Source: Avena insularis (Eukaryota > Streptophyta > Magnoliopsida > Poales > Poaceae). From it: 64,000 nucleotides of DNA. Shown here piece by piece: positions 1-10,409 of this stretch. A program made the position numbers and the translations under genes. The DNA lies in the NCBI GenBank assembly GCA_023614405.1, contig CM042697.1:191331189-191395188 (forward strand). The letters are read 5' to 3'. The notes beneath the pieces are model-generated. The model saw nothing but the letters and a program-made list of their open reading frames with translations, ran no database searches and was not told where the DNA came from. Each line of letters opens with the position of its first letter. Position 1 is the stretch's first letter.

Positions 1-10
1 GGCTACAGCC

Positions 11-2002
11 ATGGCTATCATGCAGGAGACTCTCCTCAAGAAGATGGAGGACGGCTTTGAAGGCTTTAACATACGCATCAAAGCCTTGGAGGAGAAGGCG
101 CTCAGCAACGGCCTCGTAATAAAACCAGCAAACATCCAGCCTCTCGCTTCATCAGGTGTTTCAGCGTCTCTCACGGCCACGCAGCTTGTAGACACACTCA
201 CCACCTCGGTGCGGCTGCCCACGACGAATCTGCCTCAGTACTCGCAACAGCTTCCTTCGTTGTCACAACAACTGCCAATAGCGCCGCAGTTTGCGACAGG
301 AGCATCAACCTCAACAAGGCCGTATGCACCACAACCGCACCAGGCAACGTTTCCGTCGTTCGCACCACAACAACAACCCAGATTTCCAAGTATCTGGCCC
401 GCCCCTCCCACCCCCAACATCACAGAGACGACAGGGACCCCCCGCTATCATAAATTGGATTTTCCTAAGTTTGAGGGCAAGGAAGACCCGCTTACCTGGC
501 TGAATCGTTGCGAGCAATTTTTTTGGGGACAACGCACGGATGAAGCATTCAAAGTTTTGCTGGCGGCCTATCATATGATCGGCGTCGCTCATGAGTGGTA
601 TATACAGCTGGAGCGCGACGAGGGTATGCCATCATGGCCTCGATTCAAGGAGTGTTGCAACCTACGTTTCGGGCCACCTATCCGGACTAATCCGTTGGGC
701 GAGATCGCACGCATGCGGCAATCAGGCACGGTCACAGATTATGTGGAGAAATTCCTGTCCTTGCTCGCTCATAATGACCCTCTCTCAAGCAAGCAGCAGG
801 TGCAACTATTCACATCAGGGCTCACGGATCTGCTCCGAGTGGATGTTGAGATGCAAAAACCACCGGATCTCCAGGAAGCTATGAGCTTAGCTCGCGCTTT
901 CGAGCAGCGTGCCGAGATTGTTGCAGCGGCAACCACATCAGCAAACCATGGCCGTTCCCGCTCTAGTCCACTATCCCGCTGGCCAGGCCAACAACGCAAC
1001 CAGAGTACACCTTTACTAGGTGGTTCAGGGCAAGCCGGAGGAGCTGCTCCGGGTACAGGCAACATCACGGGAGTTCCAGGCAGCCGACCGTTTAAGCGTC
1101 TTACAGCAGCAGAGATGACAGAGAGACGTGAGAAGGGGCTGTGCTTTAATTGTGATGACAAATTCACTCCCGGGCATCGCTGCAGCAGGAGTTTTTGCAT
1201 TGAGGTTATTTATGATGATGAAGCAGAAGATCACTTGCCTGCTGAACCAGAGGATGATCCCCATGTCTCGTTACACGCCCTCACTGGAATTTGCGCTGGT
1301 AGAACAATGCAACTTCAAGTTCGGTTGGGTAATATTGACCTGATTGCTCTAGTAGATTCAGGGTCAACCCACAATTTCGTGCGAGACGACGTGGTTCAGC
1401 GAATAGGGCTCGCTCTTGCACCACGACCAAATCTTAAAGTCACTGTGGCAAATGGTGAACGGGTGCCATCTGCTGGTGTTGCTCAACGGCAGCTACTGCA
1501 GATTGACGGGGAGCCGTTCCACGTGGACTTCTATGCATTATCACTGGATGGCTTTGATATCATACTTGGAACTCAGTGGCTGCGCACACTTGGGCCTATT
1601 CTGTGGGATTTTGATGCATTAACCATGGCCTTTTGGCGTTCAGATCACCAGGTGTTTTGGCATGGGATTCCTGCCACTTCCCAACCTCACTCACATAGTG
1701 TTGTTGGTACAGACTTGATGACAATGTTGTTGAGCACATTCAAAGATGTTTTTGCCAAGCCCACGGGACTTCCACCAGCTCGCCGATGTGATCATCGTAT
1801 CCGTTTATTGCCTGGACAACCCCCATTGCAGTGCGGCCATACCGATACCCAGCCACACAGAAGGGAGAACTTGAAAGACAGTGCAAAGAGATGTTATCCC
1901 AGGGGATTATCCGTGAAAGTAATTCAGACTACTCCTCGCCCGTTCTATTGGTCAAGAAGCAGGATAGCTCATGGCGTTTTTGTGTGGACTTTCGAGCGCT
2001 GA
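11..2002 (+). pseudogene. Gag-protease part of chromovirus polyprotein
   Basis: Gag forms the particle and the aspartic protease cuts the polyprotein. The first ATG of the frame is at 11. The N-terminal 130 residues are rich in Q, P, S and T. The conserved capsid block begins at about residue 145 (PKFEGKEDPLTWLNRC). A retroviral-type zinc knuckle (CFNC...GHRC) lies at about residues 377-391. The protease active site is VDSGSTHNF near residue 450 (bases 1354-1380). The true polyprotein should run on into reverse transcriptase, but a one-base deletion near 1827 shifts the frame, so the last 60 or so residues before 2002 are out-of-frame translation. One base restored there would join it to the frame at 1831. 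Confidence 0.88.
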
Positions 2003-3168
2003 ATGAGAAAACAATCAAGGATAAATTTCCGATCCCAGTCATCGACGAGCTGCTCGATGAATTAAAGGGGGCGCGTTACTTCAGCAAGCTGGACTTGCGG
2101 TCCGGATACCACCAAGTTCGCATGGCCGAGGAAGATATCAAGAAGACAGCTTTTCGAACACACGAAGGTCTTTTTGAGTTTTTGGTGATGCCGTTTGGCC
2201 TCACTAATGCAGCGGCGACATTCCAAGCTTTGATGAATGATGTGCTCAAACCACATCTTCGTAAGTTTGTTCTTGTATTTTTTGACGACATCTTGATTTA
2301 CAGCAACTCATGGTCACAGCACCTTCGCCATGTTCGAGTTATTCTCCAGTTACTACAAGCGCATCAACTATTCCTCAAAGAAACCAAGTGCTCATTCGGC
2401 AAGGAGACGATTTCCTATCTAGGTCATAGGATTTCTGCAGAGGGGGTTGCCATGGATAGCGAAAAGGTTCAGGCGGTCCGTGAGTGGCCGACCCCGCGCT
2501 CGGTGCGTGCACTCCGCGGGTTCTTGGGATTGGCTGGATACTATCGCAAGTTTGTGCGTGATTATGGCACAATTGCAGCTCCATTGACAAAGCTCTTGAA
2601 GAAAGAGTCTTTTGCATGGTCATCGGAGGCTGACCGTGCTTTTCAGAGCCTGAAAGATGCATTGGCTACAGGACCGATTCTAGAGTTACCTGATTTCAGC
2701 CAACCCTTCATGGTTGATTGTGATGCTTCAGGTTCAGGATTTGGGGCTGTACTACATCAAGGTGATCGACCTCTGGCATTTTTTAGTCGGCCCATTGCTC
2801 CACATCATGCGAAACTTGCTGCATACGAGAGAGAGCTGATTGGGTTAGTGAAGGCTGTTCGTCATTGGCGACCTTACTTGTGGGGCAATCGATTTGTGAT
2901 TCACACTGATCACTATAGTCTGAAATTTCTGTTGGATCAACGACTCTCGACAGTCCCTCAACACCAATGGGTGAGCAAATTATTTGGATTTGATTTCACA
3001 ATTGAGTTTTGTCCAGGGTGTCAAAATAGGGTGGCGGATGCTCTTTCTCGGCGCGATGAGCAGGCAACTGTAATGTCACTTTCCGTTCCACACTTTGAGC
3101 TTATTGATGATATCCGCACCGAGGGACAGGAACATCCCCTTCTACTTTCAAAGAAACAACAAAATTGA
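1831..3168 (+). pseudogene. Reverse transcriptase-RNase H part of chromovirus polyprotein
   Basis: This part copies the element RNA into DNA and degrades the RNA strand. Reverse transcriptase blocks are in order: FCVDFRALNEKT, FSKLDLRSGYHQVRM, the VMPFGLTNA block, and the catalytic FFDDILIYS near bases 2278-2304. The RNase H domain follows: VDCDASGSGFG near 2713, YERELIGLV near 2824, TDHYSLKFLL near 2907 and VADALSRR near 3031. All catalytic motifs appear intact. The frame closes at 3168 because one extra A in a run near 3163 moves the protein into the integrase frame. The ATG at 1831 is internal to the polyprotein and is not a real start. Confidence 0.9.
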
Positions 3169-4645
3169 GTCTAAAGAATTAGCTGCTCCATGGGGCTTGG
3201 TGGATGGGTTGGTCACCCACAGACGTAGAATATTTCTACCTGCCAACTCAGAATTGGTTCCAACAGTTTTGGCGGCAACACATAGCTTGGGACATGAAGG
3301 CGTTCAGAAAACATTGCACCGGTTACGCAGTGACTTCTATATTCCTGGGGACAGAACATTGGTGGCTGATTGGGTGCGAAATTGTGATACATGCCAACGG
3401 AATAAAACAGAACATTTGCATCCTGCTGGTTTGTTGCAGCCTCTTGAAGTACCAGAACAAATTTGGACGGATATTTCGATGGACTTCGTTGAAGCTTTAC
3501 CCAAAGTCAATGGCAAATCAGTCATCCTTACGGTCGTGGATCGCTTCTCCAAATATGCGCACTTTATTGCTTTGTCCCACCCATACACAGCAAGTTCAGT
3601 GGCACGATTGTTCTTCGCTGAAGTGGTACGGCTCCATGGTTTTCCAGCATCCATAGTTAGCGACCGGGATCCAACATTTACTAGTAATTTTTGGCGGGAG
3701 CTCTTTCGTCTCTCTGGGGTCAAACTTAACTTCAGCTCAGCTTTTCACCCCCAATCAGATGGGCAGTCTGAGGTTGTCAATCGCATCATTGTGATGTACT
3801 TGCTGTGTTTATCCGGGGATCGTCCTAGAGATTGGGTGAAGTGGCTTCCGTGGGCAGAATATTGTTACAACACAAGTTTCCAGCGTGTCATTCAGACTAG
3901 TCCCTTTAAGGTTGTCTATGGTCGTGATCCTCCTTCCATCAAATCCTATGAATCAGGTACTGCCAAGGTGGATATAGTTGAGCGTACTTTGTTGGACAGG
4001 GATGAATTTCTACAGGAGATTAAGGAGAGGCTACTCCTTGCACAAAATGTCATGAAGGAGCAGCATGATACTCATCACCGGAAGCTCGAATTTGAAGTGG
4101 GCGATTGGGTTTGGCTCCGATTGCAACATCGCCAAGCAGCTAACCTGGTTGTTCGTGCCCATGCCAAGCTCGCACCACGCTACTATGGCCCATTTCGAAT
4201 ATTGGAAAGAATTGGCACCGTGGCTTATCGCCTTCAGCTACCTCCAAATACTAGGATCCATGATGTGTTCCATGTTGGCCTTCTCAAGCGTTTCCATGGA
4301 ATCGTGCCAAAGGAGGCCCCGCTGCTGCCTACTATAGAGCACGGCAGAACAGTGCCCACTCCAATAAAGGTAGACAAAGCGTGTCTACGCTGTGACAAAT
4401 GGGAAGTGTTAGTCACTTGGCAAGGGATACCTCCAAGTGAAGCTACATGGGAAGACATGGCAAAATTCAAGGAGCAGTTTTCGGAGTTTCAGCTCGAGGA
4501 TGAGCTGCTTCGGGAGGAGGGGAGAAGTGTTGTGGACGCACACTGGGGGATACACTATCAGCTCAGATCACAGAAGAAAGGGTCTGGCGTGACCCCTGCA
4601 ACACAAGGAAAACATGAGACAGAGTCCAGGTCTGAGTCAGTTTAG
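3095..4645 (+). pseudogene. Integrase with C-terminal chromodomain
   Basis: Integrase inserts the DNA copy into the genome. Authentic sequence begins around base 3170, where IESKELAAPWG resumes the polyprotein. The zinc-binding HHCC domain shows H..GHEGVQKTLH and CDTCQRNK (bases 3280-3410). Catalytic D, D and E are visible in DISMDF, VSDRDPTF and HPQSDGQSEVVNR. The GPF-type module reads YYGPFRILERIG (about 4183-4218). A chromodomain-like end (WEVLVTWQGIPPSEATWED, about 4399-4455) is the hallmark of chromoviruses and is thought to guide insertion through chromatin marks. The frame ends at 4645 and is open throughout. Confidence 0.9.
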
Positions 4646-4671
4646 AAGTTAGAATAGTTTGAGTCCTAGTC

Positions 4672-4910
4672 TGTTATGAGTCCGTGTCCTACCAGGACAC
4701 TTATCCTTGTTTGGCTTTATAAGCCCCCCAGATCTGTAACGTAAGGGCAAGCAATAAGAAAACCCTATCCTCCCTATATGCTATCCCGACCGAATCTAAT
4801 TCTCTGATTTCCCAACCTCTGCCAACCCGCGCCGGTCACGGCGCCCTCCCGTCTCCGCCGGCCTCGGCCTCCGGTGAACTATCCGTACAACCTCCGAAAA
4901 CGACACAACA
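4672..4910 (+). repeat. Probable 3' LTR of the first chromovirus
   Basis: The stretch starts TGTTATGAG and ends CACAACA, giving TGTT...AACA ends. It holds a TATA-like box (TTTATAAG, about 4714) and an AATAAG polyadenylation-like site. It follows the integrase stop by 26 bases. The purine-rich tract expected just before it is not clear and the partner LTR is outside the window, so both ends are inferred. Confidence 0.5.
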
Positions 4911-4914
4911 ATAC

Positions 4915-5231
4915 TGGTAGAGGCTACGGTTCTACCAGATCTCGGGCGTAGATTATAGGGGTGGAGTGAGGGCGGAGAGGCTGGTGGCGCAGACGCCGGT
5001 GGCTGGGCGCCGTCGCTGCGAGAGGAAGGAGGCGGCGGCTAGGGCAAGGTGCTGCTAGGGTTTGGGGCTCCCGTCTCCTGAGGGAGACGACAACAGAATA
5101 TGTTTATTGTCCGATTATAATCAAAGGGGTACATGCGTTTATATAGGAGGGCAGCTCCTCTAAACCCTAGATAACTTGGGCTAAGCTCCTAATTGGGCCT
5201 CTTCCGTGTATACTGGAGCCCGACCATAACA
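4915..5231 (-). repeat. 3' LTR of the second chromovirus
   Basis: In element orientation it runs TGTTATGGTCGGG...CTCTACCA. It is near-identical to 9741-10057. Both copies contain TATATAAA (near 5138-5145 here) on the element strand. Confidence 0.93.
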
Positions 5232-5653
5232 TCTCTCCCCGCCTTCGCAAATAGCTCGTCCTCGAGATGAACATCTGGAAACTGCTGGCGGAAATCGTCG
5301 AGCTGCTCCCAAGTTGCTTCCTCCCTGGGCAGGCCGGCCCACAACACCAAGACATGCCACACACCGCGACGCTGCTGCGCCTGCATCACCTTCGCCACCT
5401 TGGCGGGAGCTGGCAGAAGTCGGCCATCCGAAGTAGGAGGAAGGGCCGGTGGCGCTGCAGGAGGGTCCCCGCGGTAGGCCTTCAGTAAGCCAACATGGAA
5501 GACGTCGTGGAGGCGAGACCCAGCTGGTAGCTCAAGGCGGTATGCGAGTGTGCCAACACGCTCCAGCACACGAAAGGGACCGCGAAGGGGTCCCAATTGC
5601 GCTTGAGCGCGGGTCCGTGGCTGCGTGGTCTGTGAAGGAGGCGCAGCCACCAC
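5189..5653 (-). pseudogene. Integrase C-terminus and chromodomain, second chromovirus
   Basis: The frame contains a GPF-type module ([11 protein letters not shown]), the conserved [11 protein letters not shown] block, and a chromodomain-like end ([19 protein letters not shown]). It matches the same portion of the + strand element. The last codons run into the LTR. Upstream it is separated from the integrase core by frameshifts. Confidence 0.82.
5232..5246 (-). other. Polypurine tract
   Basis: On the element strand this reads GAAGGCGGGGAGAGA and abuts the TG of the 3' LTR. This is the expected place for the plus-strand primer. Confidence 0.7.
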
Positions 5654-7039
5654 GATCGCCCACCGCGAACTCGCCTCTCGATGATGAGCATCATAGTACT
5701 TCCTTGCCAGTGCTTGGAGAAGACGCTAGCGCCTCGGTCGATCTCGTCGCGGCGCGAGTAAGTCGCCCACGTCTCGGACCGAGCCGTGCAGCTCATAAGG
5801 AAGCATCGCCGGAGGCGGGCGCCGTGAACCACCTCAAAAAGGCGTGGCATGCAGCGGAGTGATAGGAGGTGTTGTAGCGATTCACCATGCCAACCATCCA
5901 CCCAAGCTCGTGGACAATCACCGTAATACACAAATACAAGGCGATCACCTTGTTGACCACCTCGACCGCCGTCCGTCTGAGGTGAAACGCCCGTGCTCAT
6001 GCGAGCTTCACGCCGCCACCGAAGAGATCCGCCACACGTGACTGTGAACACAGGATCACGGCCGACGATGGACGGAAGGAAACCCGTGGAGGCGACGATG
6101 CGATCGAAGAAGGCCAGCGCCACGGACGCTGTCAGATAAAGGGTGACCGAGGGCGATGAAGTGCGCGTACTTGAAGAAGCGGTCAACCACCGTGAGGATG
6201 ACGGATTTGCCGCCCACCTTGGGAAGGCCCTCGATGAAGTCCATGGAGATATCCGCCCACACCTGGGAGGGTACGTCCATCGGCTGTAGCAGACCCGCGG
6301 GTCGTAGTGTCTCCGTCTTGTTCCGCTGGCACGTCACGCATGACCGCACCCAGTCACGGACTAGCGCACCATCACCAGGGATGTAGAAATCAGCACGGAG
6401 GCGATGGAGGGTCTTCTGCACGCCCTCGTGTCCTGCAGAGTGTGCCAGGGACAAGACCTGGTGGCGCATGTCACCATGGTCGGACACGAAGAGGCGGCGC
6501 CCGTGTATAAGCAGCCCATCGTCCAGGCGCCCCCAGCTCGCCGGCGCGTCAGCGCCGCGGAAGCGCCTGCGTCGCGCGATAAAGTTGCCCGACGGATGTC
6601 GTCGATGAAGGCGAAGGAGCGGCGGGCGGGATATGCAGACGGAGCCGCCCGTGCAACGCGTCGTGACATCCTCAGTGTCGCGGCGGGACAAGGCGTCAGC
6701 GACCGTGTTGAGACGGCCGGGGCGGTACTCGACGGTGAAGTCGAAGCCAAAGAGCTTGCTGATCCACTGGTGCTGCGGGACGGTGGAGCTGGTCCAACAA
6801 GAACTTGAGGCTTTAGTGGTCCGTATGCACATGGAACGACCGGCCCCAAAGGTAAGGTCGCCAGTGGCGCACTGCCTAGACCAGCCCGATAAGCTCGCAC
6901 TCGTATGCCGCGAGCTTGTGATGGCGAGCGGCGAAGGGGCGGCTGAAGAAGGCTGACCGCCATACTGATGGAGGATGGCGCCAAAACCGATGCCGGAGGC
7001 GTCGCAGTCCACCACGAATGGCATGTCGAAATCCGGCAT
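5654..7039 (-). pseudogene. RNase H and integrase core, second chromovirus, frameshifted
   Basis: RNase H starts with VDCDASGIGFGAILHQ near 7015 and ends with VADALSRRD near 6690. The HHCC zinc domain (SAGHEGVQKTLHRLR, VTCQRNKTE) and the first catalytic block (DISMDFIEGLPKVGGKS, about 6240) follow in the same frame. After about 6100 the frame is lost and the remaining integrase core, including the regions expected to carry the second D and the E, is spread over several frames. At least three indels lie in this interval. Confidence 0.82.
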
Positions 7040-7757
7040 CTGGAGGACGGGTCCCGTCGTGAGCGCCCGTTGGAGAGCTTCGAACGCCGTAGTCGCCTCC
7101 TCGTCCCAGGAGAAGGCGTCGCGGCAAAGGAGGTGCGTCAGTGGCGCGGCGATGAGGCCGAAGTCCCGGATGTACTTCCGGTAGCTTGGCGAGGTTTAAG
7201 AAGCCGCGAGAGCTGGGTCGCCATGCGGCGATGGCGGCGACCTTGTCCGCGTCCATCGCGACACCTTCCGTCGAGATGACGTGCCCCAGGTACGCGACGG
7301 AGGTCGTGCCAAACAAGCACTTCGAGCGCTTGAGGTGGAGACGATGCGCTCGAAGCTCGTTGAAGATGATGGCCACATGCTGCAGGTGCTCTGCCCAGGA
7401 TGAACTGTAGATAAGAATGTCATCAAAGAAAACAAGCACAAAGCAGGCGCCGCGTATGGGCTGAGCACGCTGCTCATCGTGGCTCGAAGGTTGCCGACGC
7501 TGGAGAGGCGAACGGCATCACGGAACTCGAAGTGGCTATGGTGAGTACGGAACGCCGTCTTCTCGATGTCGTCCGGAGTATGCGCTTTTGATGATAGCGG
7601 CCTTGGTCGAGCTTGGTGAAGAAGCGCGCTCCGTGTAGCTCGTCAAGAGCTCATCCACGACGGGGATGGGGAACTTGTCCTTGGACGTCATGGCGTTGAG
7701 GGCGCGGTAGTCGATGCAGAAGCGCCATGTGTCGTCGGTCTTGCGCACAAGGAGCAC
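6876..7757 (-). pseudogene. Reverse transcriptase, second chromovirus, frameshifted
   Basis: The N-terminal block [21 protein letters not shown] lies at 7757-7690. The middle (the FSKLDL and VMPFGLTNA region) is scrambled by frameshifts between 7650 and 7440. The catalytic FFDDILIYSSSW resumes at about 7433-7400, followed by the CLFGTTSVAYLGHVIS block. Intact catalytic residues with broken frames indicate a recently dead copy or base-call errors. Confidence 0.82.
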
Positions 7758-8790
7758 CGGGGCGGAGAACGGTGATGTCGAAATCCGGATGATGCCTGGC
7801 GAGCATGACCGCCACTGGCGCCGAGCTCGCCCTTCGGTAGGGTACGATGCAGGCGCCGCGGCGGCGGCGCCGTGTCCGGCAGCAGGTGGATGCGGTGGTC
7901 ACAGGGCCACGCGGGTGGGAGGCCCTGTGGCTCATCGAAGATGTCGCTGTGCTGCTGCAGGAGGTCGGCCAGGAGCGGATGCGCCTCGTCAAATCGCCGC
8001 CATCAATTGAAGCCGCAGGTCGCCGCGCGAGCCGCCAATGCCCGTCCCGCGACGCGCCGCGCCAAGATGAAGGACAACACGCCGAGGTCCCAAAGGATGG
8101 GGCCTAGTGTGGACAGGAAATCGACGCCGAGGATGAAGTCGTAGCAGCCTGTGTCGATGCCGACGCAGCTTGATGGAGAAGGGCTCATCGCCCGATGAGG
8201 ACGGAACCTGCCGCGCCACGCCGTGTAAATGGCGGTCCCGTTGGTAGCGGTGACGCTGAACTTCTCGCCCGCCCGGCTGAAGTGCGAGGCAGCGGCGCAT
8301 GGCGCCCCGGACAGAAGTTGTGCGTCGAGCCCGTGTCCACGGCGCGGTGAGACACTCCCGCTGATCGTCACGGAAGCGGCATCGTCTTCGCCGTCTTGAT
8401 GCTCGCCATGGCATGAAGGGAGGCAGCGAAAGCGGTCGATCGATCGCCCGTGGGTCGTGGCCGCCTCGGAGAGTGTGGTGGTGTCGAGCTCGCGGTGAGG
8501 GCCTCCACCTCCGCGTCGTCGACGGTCTCCAAAGTAGAAACGGTAGGCGACGTATGACCGCCTTGTCTGACTCGTCGCGGTTGAAGCACGTGCTCTTCTT
8601 GGCGCCGCCGAGCTGCTCGGTGACGTCAATGTTTGGAAAACGCTGCGTCTGTGGCGGCGACGATGTGGCCGGCCAGGAAGCGTGTCGGAATGGCGGCGGC
8701 CGGTCGCGGCAGGTCGGGGACGCATGCCGCGCCCGGAACGCGCTCACGATGGCATTGGCGCTGCTTTCGTCTGCTGGCGTAGTACATGAC
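7758..8790 (-). pseudogene. Zinc knuckle and protease region, second chromovirus, frameshifted
   Basis: Protein-level similarity to the protease of the 1-4910 element can be followed across frames. The DFILGVDFLSTLGPILWDLG block (about 8145-8085) matches DIILGTQWLRTLGPILWDFD there. The DSG active-site block falls in a frame-scrambled stretch near 8340-8310 and cannot be read cleanly. Confidence 0.65.
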
Positions 8791-8792
8791 CG

Positions 8793-9713
8793 TCAGGGTC
8801 CTGGGTCGCGCGCATCTCGGCGCCGACGTGGATGTGGTCGTGAGGCCGCCGAAGAGCTCGGCGAAGCTGGCGACGCCCGTGCGCATGGCGCATGGCAGGC
8901 CAAGGTCTGGAAGCGGTCGGCGAAGTCCTGCACCGAGGTGGTGAACGGGAGGCGACCGAGCTCGGCCAGGCGGCTCCCACGTATGGGGAGGCCGAAGCGG
9001 AGGAGGCACAGGTCGCGAAAGCGCTCCCATGGAGGCATCCCGCCCTCGTCCTGCTCGAGGGCGTAGTACCACGTATGTGCAGCGCCACGGAGTTGGTAGG
9101 ATGCGATCCACGTGCGGTCGGACGCCATGGTCCGCTGCCTCCGGAAAAACTGGTCGCACTGATTGAGCCAGTTCAGGGGGTCGACGGTTCCGTCGTAGGT
9201 GGCGAACTCCAACTTGGTGAAGCGAGGCAGCTGCTGCACGTGCGGCGAGGCCGTGTAGGCGCTCTCGTGACGACCTGTCGCGGCGGCAGGAGAGTACTGC
9301 GGCACCATGGAGCTCCCGGCGTATGGGTCAGTATACCCTTCGAAGGTGGTGGCGAGTGGCGGCAGCACCGTCGGCTGTGGCGGCGCCGACGTGTAGATCG
9401 GCGTGTCGATCCACGTCGGCAGCGGGGACGGCGACGACAGAAACCTGATCTGGGTGATCGGGATTCCCTGGGGCGCGGCGGTGGACGATGGTGGTGGCGC
9501 GAAGAAGCGCGCCGGCGAAGCGGCGGCGTGAGCCTGGAGGAAAGTCCGAGGTTCGAGACCGCCGGCGAGGTCGCGGATAGTCGGCGACATCTCCGGAGAG
9601 GAGGGGGCAGGCGCTGGCGGGCGGACCGAGGCGGGCGGCGGCGGCTGCTGCGAGGTGGCGGTGGCCGCGCCGGTGGAGGCGGCAGCGGTGGTGGGGAGGC
9701 CGGAAGAACTCAT
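8793..9713 (-). pseudogene. Gag, second chromovirus
   Basis: I chose the ATG at 9713 (MSSSGLP) because the upstream in-frame ATG at 9737 overlaps the primer-binding site. The first 150 residues are rich in P, S, A and T. The capsid block FTKLEFATYDGTVDPLNWL at about 9210-9155 matches PKFEGKEDPLTWLN of the + strand relative. The frame drifts out near 8880, so the end is not genuine gag. Confidence 0.82.
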
Positions 9714-9718
9714 CGAAC

Positions 9719-9737
9719 CAGAGCAATCTGATACCAA
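9719..9737 (-). other. tRNA-Met primer-binding site
   Basis: On the element strand it reads TGGTATCAGATTGCTCTGG, three bases from the 5' LTR. TGGTATCAGA is the complement of the initiator tRNA-Met 3' end used by most plant LTR elements. Confidence 0.88.
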
Positions 9738-9740
9738 ATT

Positions 9741-10057
9741 GGTAGAGGCTACGGTTCTACCAGATCTCGGGCGTAGATTATAGGGGTGGAAGTGAGGGCG
9801 GAGAGGCTGGAGGCGCAGACGCCGGCGGCTGGGCGCCGTCGCTGCGAGAGGGAGGAGGCGGCGGCTAGGGCAAGGTGCGGCTAGGGTTTGGGGCTCCCGT
9901 CTCCTGAGGGAGACGACAACAGAATATGTTTATTATCTGATTATAATCAAAGGGGTACATGCGTTTATATAGGAGGGCAGCTCCTCTAAACCCTAGATAA
10001 CTTGGGCTAAGCCCCTAATTGGGCCTCTTCCGTGTATACTGGAGCCCGACCATAACA
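9741..10057 (-). repeat. 5' LTR of the second chromovirus
   Basis: Partner of 4915-5231 with the same ends. It carries the TATATAAA promoter box on the element strand (about 9964-9971). Confidence 0.93.
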
Positions 10058-10289
10058 CGTACACATTAAAGGAACCCTTTCAAAAATTTGTACTTGTGCA
10101 TTTATAAAAGAAAATCCCGAAACATTATCCTAGATGTACAACATTTTAGATTATCTGCCCTCGCAAACATTTCTGCAAAAATAAAACCATTTGGATGTTG
10201 TACAAGAAAAATGTCATCTGTACACATTAAAGGCATAATGATTGTAGGGTCGGGATATCCCCGCCCTCCAAACTGGACTTATGTCTGGG
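10058..10289. other. Non-coding stretch with short repeats
   Basis: No gene is seen. A 14-bp direct repeat (GTACACATTAAAGG) sits at 10059-10072 and 10220-10233. Inside it a 10-bp inverted repeat (TGTACAACAT at 10135 and ATGTTGTACA at 10195) could fold. This may be a small degenerate DNA element, but no family is recognised. Confidence 0.35.
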
Positions 10290-10409
10290 GCCTCATGGTT
10301 TTCTAAACCTGATCTCAGAGCTGGTTATCACCAGATTCGTATGGCAGCTGGCGATGCCGATGAATTCGAAACAGCCTTCCAGAGTCATACAGGGCACTAT
10401 GAGTACAAG
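10290..10409 (+). pseudogene. Fragment of a gypsy reverse transcriptase
   Basis: Forty uninterrupted codons give ASWFSKPDLRAGYHQIRMAA followed by an ETAFQSHTGHYEY block. This is the conserved FSKLDLRAGYHQIRM...KTAFxTHxGHYEY region of Ty3/gypsy reverse transcriptase. Nothing of the protein is recognisable on either side. It is an orphan fragment left by deletion or captured during repair, near the IF-2 exons. Confidence 0.75.

Larger units (their letters stand above)
1..4910 (+). mobile_element. Ty3/gypsy chromovirus, compact type, 5' end outside window
   Basis: Gag, protease, reverse transcriptase, RNase H, integrase and a C-terminal chromodomain follow one another on the + strand, which is the Ty3/gypsy order. 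The chromodomain places it among chromoviruses; compact size and a short LTR suggest the Reina-type clade (inference). The 5' LTR and leader lie before base 1. Coding is split into three overlapping open frames by two single-base indels (near 1827 and near 3163); otherwise it looks intact. It meets the - strand element at 4915 tail-to-tail with only 4 bases between the proposed ends. Confidence 0.9.
4915..10057 (-). mobile_element. Complete chromovirus (Reina-like), - strand
   Basis: Two 317-bp LTRs flank an internal region with tRNA-Met primer site, gag, pol and polypurine tract, all in - orientation. Gag and integrase are clearly related to those of the element at 1-4910 but are a different family. 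The LTRs differ by about seven substitutions and one indel (counted by eye), so insertion was recent. The coding region nevertheless carries many frameshifts. The flanking pentamers AATAC (4910-4914) and CGTAC (10058-10062) do not match fully, so no clean target duplication is seen. Confidence 0.93.

Noticed and set aside
8413..9731. Long + strand open frames opposite gag of the second chromovirus
   Set aside because: Mirror frames of a G+C-rich coding strand; gag motifs are on - with correct signals.
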